Shown one piece after another: positions 61,086 through 64,000 of a stretch of 64,000 nt of DNA. The stretch is from Pseudomonadota bacterium. GTDB lineage: Bacteria > Pseudomonadota > Gammaproteobacteria > Xanthomonadales > Xanthomonadaceae. A program made the translations under genes and the position numbers. The notes under the pieces were generated by a model. The model had not been told where the DNA came from. It worked only from the letters and a program-made list of their open reading frames with translations, and did no database searches. Position 1 is the stretch's first letter. Each line of letters opens with the position of its first letter. The stretch lies in contig JAFEBW010000023.1 of the NCBI GenBank assembly GCA_018242445.1, positions 28,783-92,782 of the forward strand, written 5' to 3'.

Positions 61086-61961
61086 TCAGCGATCCGCCGC
61101 CTCGGCCGCTTCCACCGTGTTCTGCATCAGCGTGGCCACGGTCATCGGCCCGACCCCGCCGGGCACCGGGGTGATCCAGCTCGCGCGCTGCGCGGCCGCC
61201 GCGTAGCCCACGTCGCCGACGAGGCGGCCGTCGTCGAGGCGGTTGATGCCCACGTCGATCACCACCGCGCCGGGCTTGATCCATTCGCCGGGGATCATGC
61301 CCGGCTTGCCGACCGCGACCACGAGGATGTCGGATTCGCCGACGTGCCGGCGCAGCACCTCTGGCGGGGTGAACTTGTGGCAACTGGTCACCGTGCAGCC
61401 GGCGATCATCAGCTCCAGCGCCATCGGCCGGCCGACGTGGTTGGACACGCCCACCACGGTCGCGCTGGCGCCGCGCACCGGGCGGTCGGTCCACGCCAGC
61501 AGGGTGGTGATGCCGCGCGGCGTGCACGGGCGCAGGCCGAACTGGCGCAGGGCGAGGTGGCCGACGTTTTCGGGATGGAAGCCGTCCACGTCCTTGCGCG
61601 GGCTGATGCGATGGATCAGGCGGCTGGCGTCGGGGATGCCCGGCAGCGGCAGTTGCACGAGGATGCCGTGCACGGCCGGGTCGGCATTGAGGCGGTCGAT
61701 CAGGGCCAGCAGTTCGTCCTCGGTGGTGCTGGCGGGCAGGTCGAAATCCAGCGTGTGGATGCCGACCTTGGCGCAGGCGCGGCGCTTGTTGCGCACATAG
61801 ACCGCCGAGGCCGCATCGTTGCCGACCAGCACCACGGCCAGCCCGGGACGCGGCTTGCCGGCCGCGACACGCGCCTGCACGCGCACCGCCAGCGCGTCGA
61901 GCAGCTCCTCGGCGATGCGCTTGCCGTCGAGGATGCGGGCGGAGTGGTTGACGTGGGTCAT
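61086..61961 (-). CDS. folD: Bifunctional methylenetetrahydrofolate dehydrogenase/cyclohydrolase
   Basis: A 291-aa cytoplasmic folate enzyme interconverting 5,10-methylene-THF and 10-formyl-THF. Signatures: [14 protein letters not shown] (the catalytic lysine region), [21 protein letters not shown], and the NADP-binding [16 protein letters not shown]. The C-terminal [16 protein letters not shown] is complete. It lies 81 bp before guaB on the same strand, linking one-carbon units and purine synthesis. Confidence 0.97.
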   Translation of the reverse strand: MTHVNHSARILDGKRIAEELLDALAVRVQARVAAGKPRPGLAVVLVGNDAASAVYVRNKRRACAKVGIHTLDFDLPASTTEDELLALIDRLNADPAVHGILVQLPLPGIPDASRLIHRISPRKDVDGFHPENVGHLALRQFGLRPCTPRGITTLLAWTDRPVRGASATVVGVSNHVGRPMALELMIAGCTVTSCHKFTPPEVLRRHVGESDILVVAVGKPGMIPGEWIKPGAVVIDVGINRLDDGRLVGDVGYAAAAQRASWITPVPGGVGPMTVATLMQNTVEAAEAADR

Positions 61962-62018
61962 GCGGAGGCTTCGCGGCTGCGTTACAGTCGCCCATTATCG
62001 CCGATCCACCCTGCCCGC

Positions 62019-62345
62019 ATGGACTTGCCAGCCGCCCCGGCCGATACCGACACCACCGCCATCGAGGCGGCCGCCTTCCGTCGCCTGCTGCAGCATCTGA
62101 ACGTGGCGCGGCCGGATGTCCAGAACATCGACCTGATGATCCTGGCCGGGTTCTGTCGCAATTGCCTTGCAAACTGGTATCGTGAAGCGGCTCAGGAACG
62201 CGGGGTGCCGCTGGGGAAGGATGCCGCCCGGGAAGCGGTTTACGGAATGCCGTTCGCGGAGTGGAAGGCGAAATTCCAGCAGGACGCGACACCCGCACAA
62301 CTGGCGGCTTTCGAGGCCGCGCAAAGGCCGCACAGCGATCGTTGA
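62019..62345 (+). CDS. DUF1244 family protein
   Basis: A 108-aa protein of the DUF1244 family, function unknown. Core segment: RRLLQHLNVARPDVQNIDLM then ILAGFCRNCLANWYREAA, with two conserved cysteines (FCRNCL). It starts 57 bp from the divergent folD. It is likely co-transcribed with the zinc-ribbon gene 36 bp downstream. Confidence 0.85.
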   Translation: MDLPAAPADTDTTAIEAAAFRRLLQHLNVARPDVQNIDLMILAGFCRNCLANWYREAAQERGVPLGKDAAREAVYGMPFAEWKAKFQQDATPAQLAAFEAAQRPHSDR

Positions 62346-62381
62346 CATCCACATCCGAAGGACAGCGTCGAGGGAACCGCC

Positions 62382-62597
62382 ATGCTCCACCAAGGCACCT
62401 GCCCCAAATGCGGCAAGCGCGTGTTGCACGTCCAGGTCGAGACGGTCGTGGGCATGGTCGAGAACGAAAGCAAGGCGCGCTGCCTGAGCTACAACTGCAT
62501 CCACTGCCACACCGTGCTCGGCGTGCAGATCGACCCGCGCGGCAAGCGCCGGCCCAAGCGCGACAAGGACGAGGCCGCGCCGAAGAAAACCACCTGA
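62382..62597 (+). CDS. Small zinc-ribbon protein
   Basis: A 71-aa protein with a four-cysteine zinc ribbon, CPKC (7-10) and CIHC (39-42), and a Lys/Arg-rich tail (52-71) that suggests nucleic-acid binding. The family is not recognised. GAGGG lies 7 nt before the ATG at 62382. It follows the DUF1244 gene closely on the same strand. Confidence 0.75.
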   Translation: MLHQGTCPKCGKRVLHVQVETVVGMVENESKARCLSYNCIHCHTVLGVQIDPRGKRRPKRDKDEAAPKKTT

Positions 62598-62636
62598 GCC
62601 GATGCCAGGGCTGCGACAGCAGCGGCGCCCGCCGCT

Positions 62637-63773
62637 TCAGCCGCCGGAACAGAACTTCGCGTAGTCGATGTAGCCGGGGAACGGCCTGCCCGGAGCGCAC
62701 GCCGGGCATTGCGGATCGGGCGACAGCCGGGTCTCGCGAAAGCGCATGCCCAGCGCATCGAAATGCAGCAGCCGCCCGGCCAGGGACGTGCCCAGCCCCA
62801 GCAGCAGCTTGATCGCCTCGGTCGCCTGCAACAAACCGATCACTCCGGGCAGCACGCCGAGCACGCCGGCATCGGCGCAATTGGGCGCGGCCTCGGGCGG
62901 CGGCGGCTCCGGGAACAGGCAGCGATAGCACGGCGCATCACCGCGCCGACGACCGGCATCGAACACGCTCACCTGCCCCTCGAAGCGATGCACCGCGCCG
63001 TACACCAACGGCTTGCGCAGTTTCACGCAGGCATCGTTGAGCAGGTAACGGATGGGGAAATTGTCGGCGCCGTCGATCACCACGTCGGCGCCCTCGAGGA
63101 CGCGCTCGACGTTGGCCGAGGCGACGCGCTCGCGGATGCTTGCGATGTTCGTCCGTGGATTGAGCGCCGAGATCGCTGCTCGCGCCGATTCCACCTTGGC
63201 CATGCCGATGCGCGCATCGGCGTGCAGGATCTGCCGTTGCAGGTTGCTGCGATCCACCACGTCGTCGTCGGCCAGCACCAGCGTGCCCACGCCGGCCGCG
63301 GCGAGGTAGAAAGCCGCCGGCGAACCCAGTCCGCCGGCACCGATGAGCACCACGCGCGCCGCTTCCAGCTTGCGCTGCCCGGCGTCGCCGACCTCCGGCA
63401 ATCTGAGATGGCGCGAATAGCGTTCTTGGAAGTCGTTGTCGCCCTCGGGCTTGGCCATCGGCAAGCCTTCGGCGATCCAGCGCGCGGTGCCGCCCGACAC
63501 GGATAAAACGTGCGTATAACCCTGCGCCTGCAACGCCTGCGCCGCCAACAGCGAGCGCCGGCCGCCCTGGCAGATCAGCACGATTTCGGCGCAGCGGTCG
63601 GGCAAGCACGCGCACGGATCGGCTTCCAGATCGCCGCGCGCCACGCCCAGTGCGCCTTCCGCAAATCCGAGTGCGCGCTCGTGCGCCTCGCGCACGTCCA
63701 CCAGTACGGCGCCTGCGTGTTGGCGATCGCGCGCCTGCGCAGGAGTGATTTCGGGGATGGGGGCAACGTTCAT
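62637..63773 (-). CDS. moeB: Rhodanese-MoeB fusion (molybdopterin-synthase adenylyltransferase)
   Basis: A 378-aa fusion: an N-terminal rhodanese domain (about 1-108) with active-site loop CQGGRR (Cys 68), and a C-terminal E1-like ThiF/MoeB domain with GAGGLG (145-150), catalytic region DGADNFPIRYLLNDAC, and zinc cysteines CYRC and CPAC. It activates the C-terminal glycine of MoaD-type sulfur carriers; the rhodanese part can supply persulfide sulfur. Domain order is reversed compared with eukaryotic Uba4/MOCS3, where rhodanese is C-terminal. No Moco genes are nearby. Confidence 0.92.
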   Translation of the reverse strand: MNVAPIPEITPAQARDRQHAGAVLVDVREAHERALGFAEGALGVARGDLEADPCACLPDRCAEIVLICQGGRRSLLAAQALQAQGYTHVLSVSGGTARWIAEGLPMAKPEGDNDFQERYSRHLRLPEVGDAGQRKLEAARVVLIGAGGLGSPAAFYLAAAGVGTLVLADDDVVDRSNLQRQILHADARIGMAKVESARAAISALNPRTNIASIRERVASANVERVLEGADVVIDGADNFPIRYLLNDACVKLRKPLVYGAVHRFEGQVSVFDAGRRRGDAPCYRCLFPEPPPPEAAPNCADAGVLGVLPGVIGLLQATEAIKLLLGLGTSLAGRLLHFDALGMRFRETRLSPDPQCPACAPGRPFPGYIDYAKFCSGG

Positions 63774-63878
63774 GTCAAAGCCATCGTTGGATCAGACCCA
63801 ATTCTTGTTGCATCACTTATGACAGGATTCAACCAGGGCGTATTCCATTCGGCAACGTGCATCGCCCCCCACCCCGCC

Positions 63879-64000
63879 CCTTGTAAGTTGTTTCCGCCTC
63901 CGCCCCAGACCGATATCCCTGAGATTACGAGATCGTGGGGGAGCCAGGGTCGGTGCGGAGTCTTTCTTCACATCCCGAACAGTTGCCAGGGCCACGAGCC
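63879..64000 (+). ncRNA. ssrS: Probable 6S RNA, 5' part (runs off right edge)
   Basis: A structured segment without coding support. CTCCGC, ACCGA and CCCTG (63898-63921) pair in order with CAGGG, TCGGT and GCGGAG (63945-63960), making a long interrupted hairpin. The pieces CCGATAT and GGTCGGTG, about 30 nt apart, resemble CCGATAT and GGTTGGTG at the same spacing in E. coli 6S RNA, and the upstream TGTTTCCGC resembles TGTTCGC. 6S RNA binds sigma-70 RNA polymerase in stationary phase. The 5' end is estimated from the E. coli distance. This is a comparison from memory, not a covariance search. Confidence 0.5.

Noticed and set aside
63813..63995. 60-aa minus-strand ORF at the right edge
   Set aside because: It is basic with no recognisable feature and overlaps the structured 6S-like segment; composition fits non-coding DNA.

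Overview
The window is high-GC (roughly 65-67% by eye) bacterial chromosome. Gene content (three M13 metallopeptidases, a rhodanese-MoeB fusion, kinases with sulfatase-modifying-factor tails, SecDF-YajC, DUF1249, Orn, GuaBA) and the clouds of intergenic palindromes point to a gammaproteobacterium of the Xanthomonadales/Lysobacterales, probably Rhodanobacteraceae or Xanthomonadaceae. This placement is inference from gene content; no rRNA is present. No tRNA, rRNA operon, CRISPR array, insertion sequence or prophage was seen.

Layout. 1-7442 (minus strand): a potassium-transport operon, reading a new 30-aa membrane peptide, kdpF, kdpA, kdpB, an outer-membrane beta-barrel gene, kdpC and the start of kdpD. 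A direct repeat resembling a KdpE box lies upstream. 7832-14346 (plus): a CnoX-like thioredoxin, two paralogous membrane Ser/Thr kinases with FGE-like C-termini, and a DUF502 membrane protein. 14740-24459: a secreted DUF885 peptidase, a beta-CASP RNA nuclease overlapping a queuosine-precursor transporter, an intact M13 peptidase, a methyltransferase, and an M13 paralogue that has lost its zinc motif. 24534-25694 (minus): rhomboid protease and an alkyltransferase-like protein.

25974-33056 (plus) is the most unusual region: a 135-aa orphan, a SIR2-like/TIR protein, an nSTAND NTPase with one membrane helix and a TPR-like ectodomain (start/stop overlap with the SIR2-TIR gene), and a SLOG-like protein with four membrane helices. 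The domain set is that of nucleotide-sensing immune systems, so it is a candidate undescribed defence or stress-signalling module. 

33413-40864: a third M13 peptidase, the Pit phosphate transporter with its DUF47 partner, a lower-GC orphan, NhaD and a CBS-domain CNNM/HlyC protein. 40901-56482: a degenerate EAL protein, TrmJ, SuhB, SecF-SecD-YajC, DUF1249, PpsR/PpsA (divergent), MscS, and a beta-propeller diguanylate cyclase next to Orn. 56543-64000: DUF2721, TadA, GuaA and GuaB, FolD, DUF1244, a zinc-ribbon peptide, rhodanese-MoeB, and at the right edge a structured RNA that resembles the 5' part of 6S RNA.

A second theme is a modular intergenic hairpin element. At least five copies share one long hairpin whose arms change in a compensatory way. 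One copy fills the guaB-guaA gap and would be transcribed with that operon.
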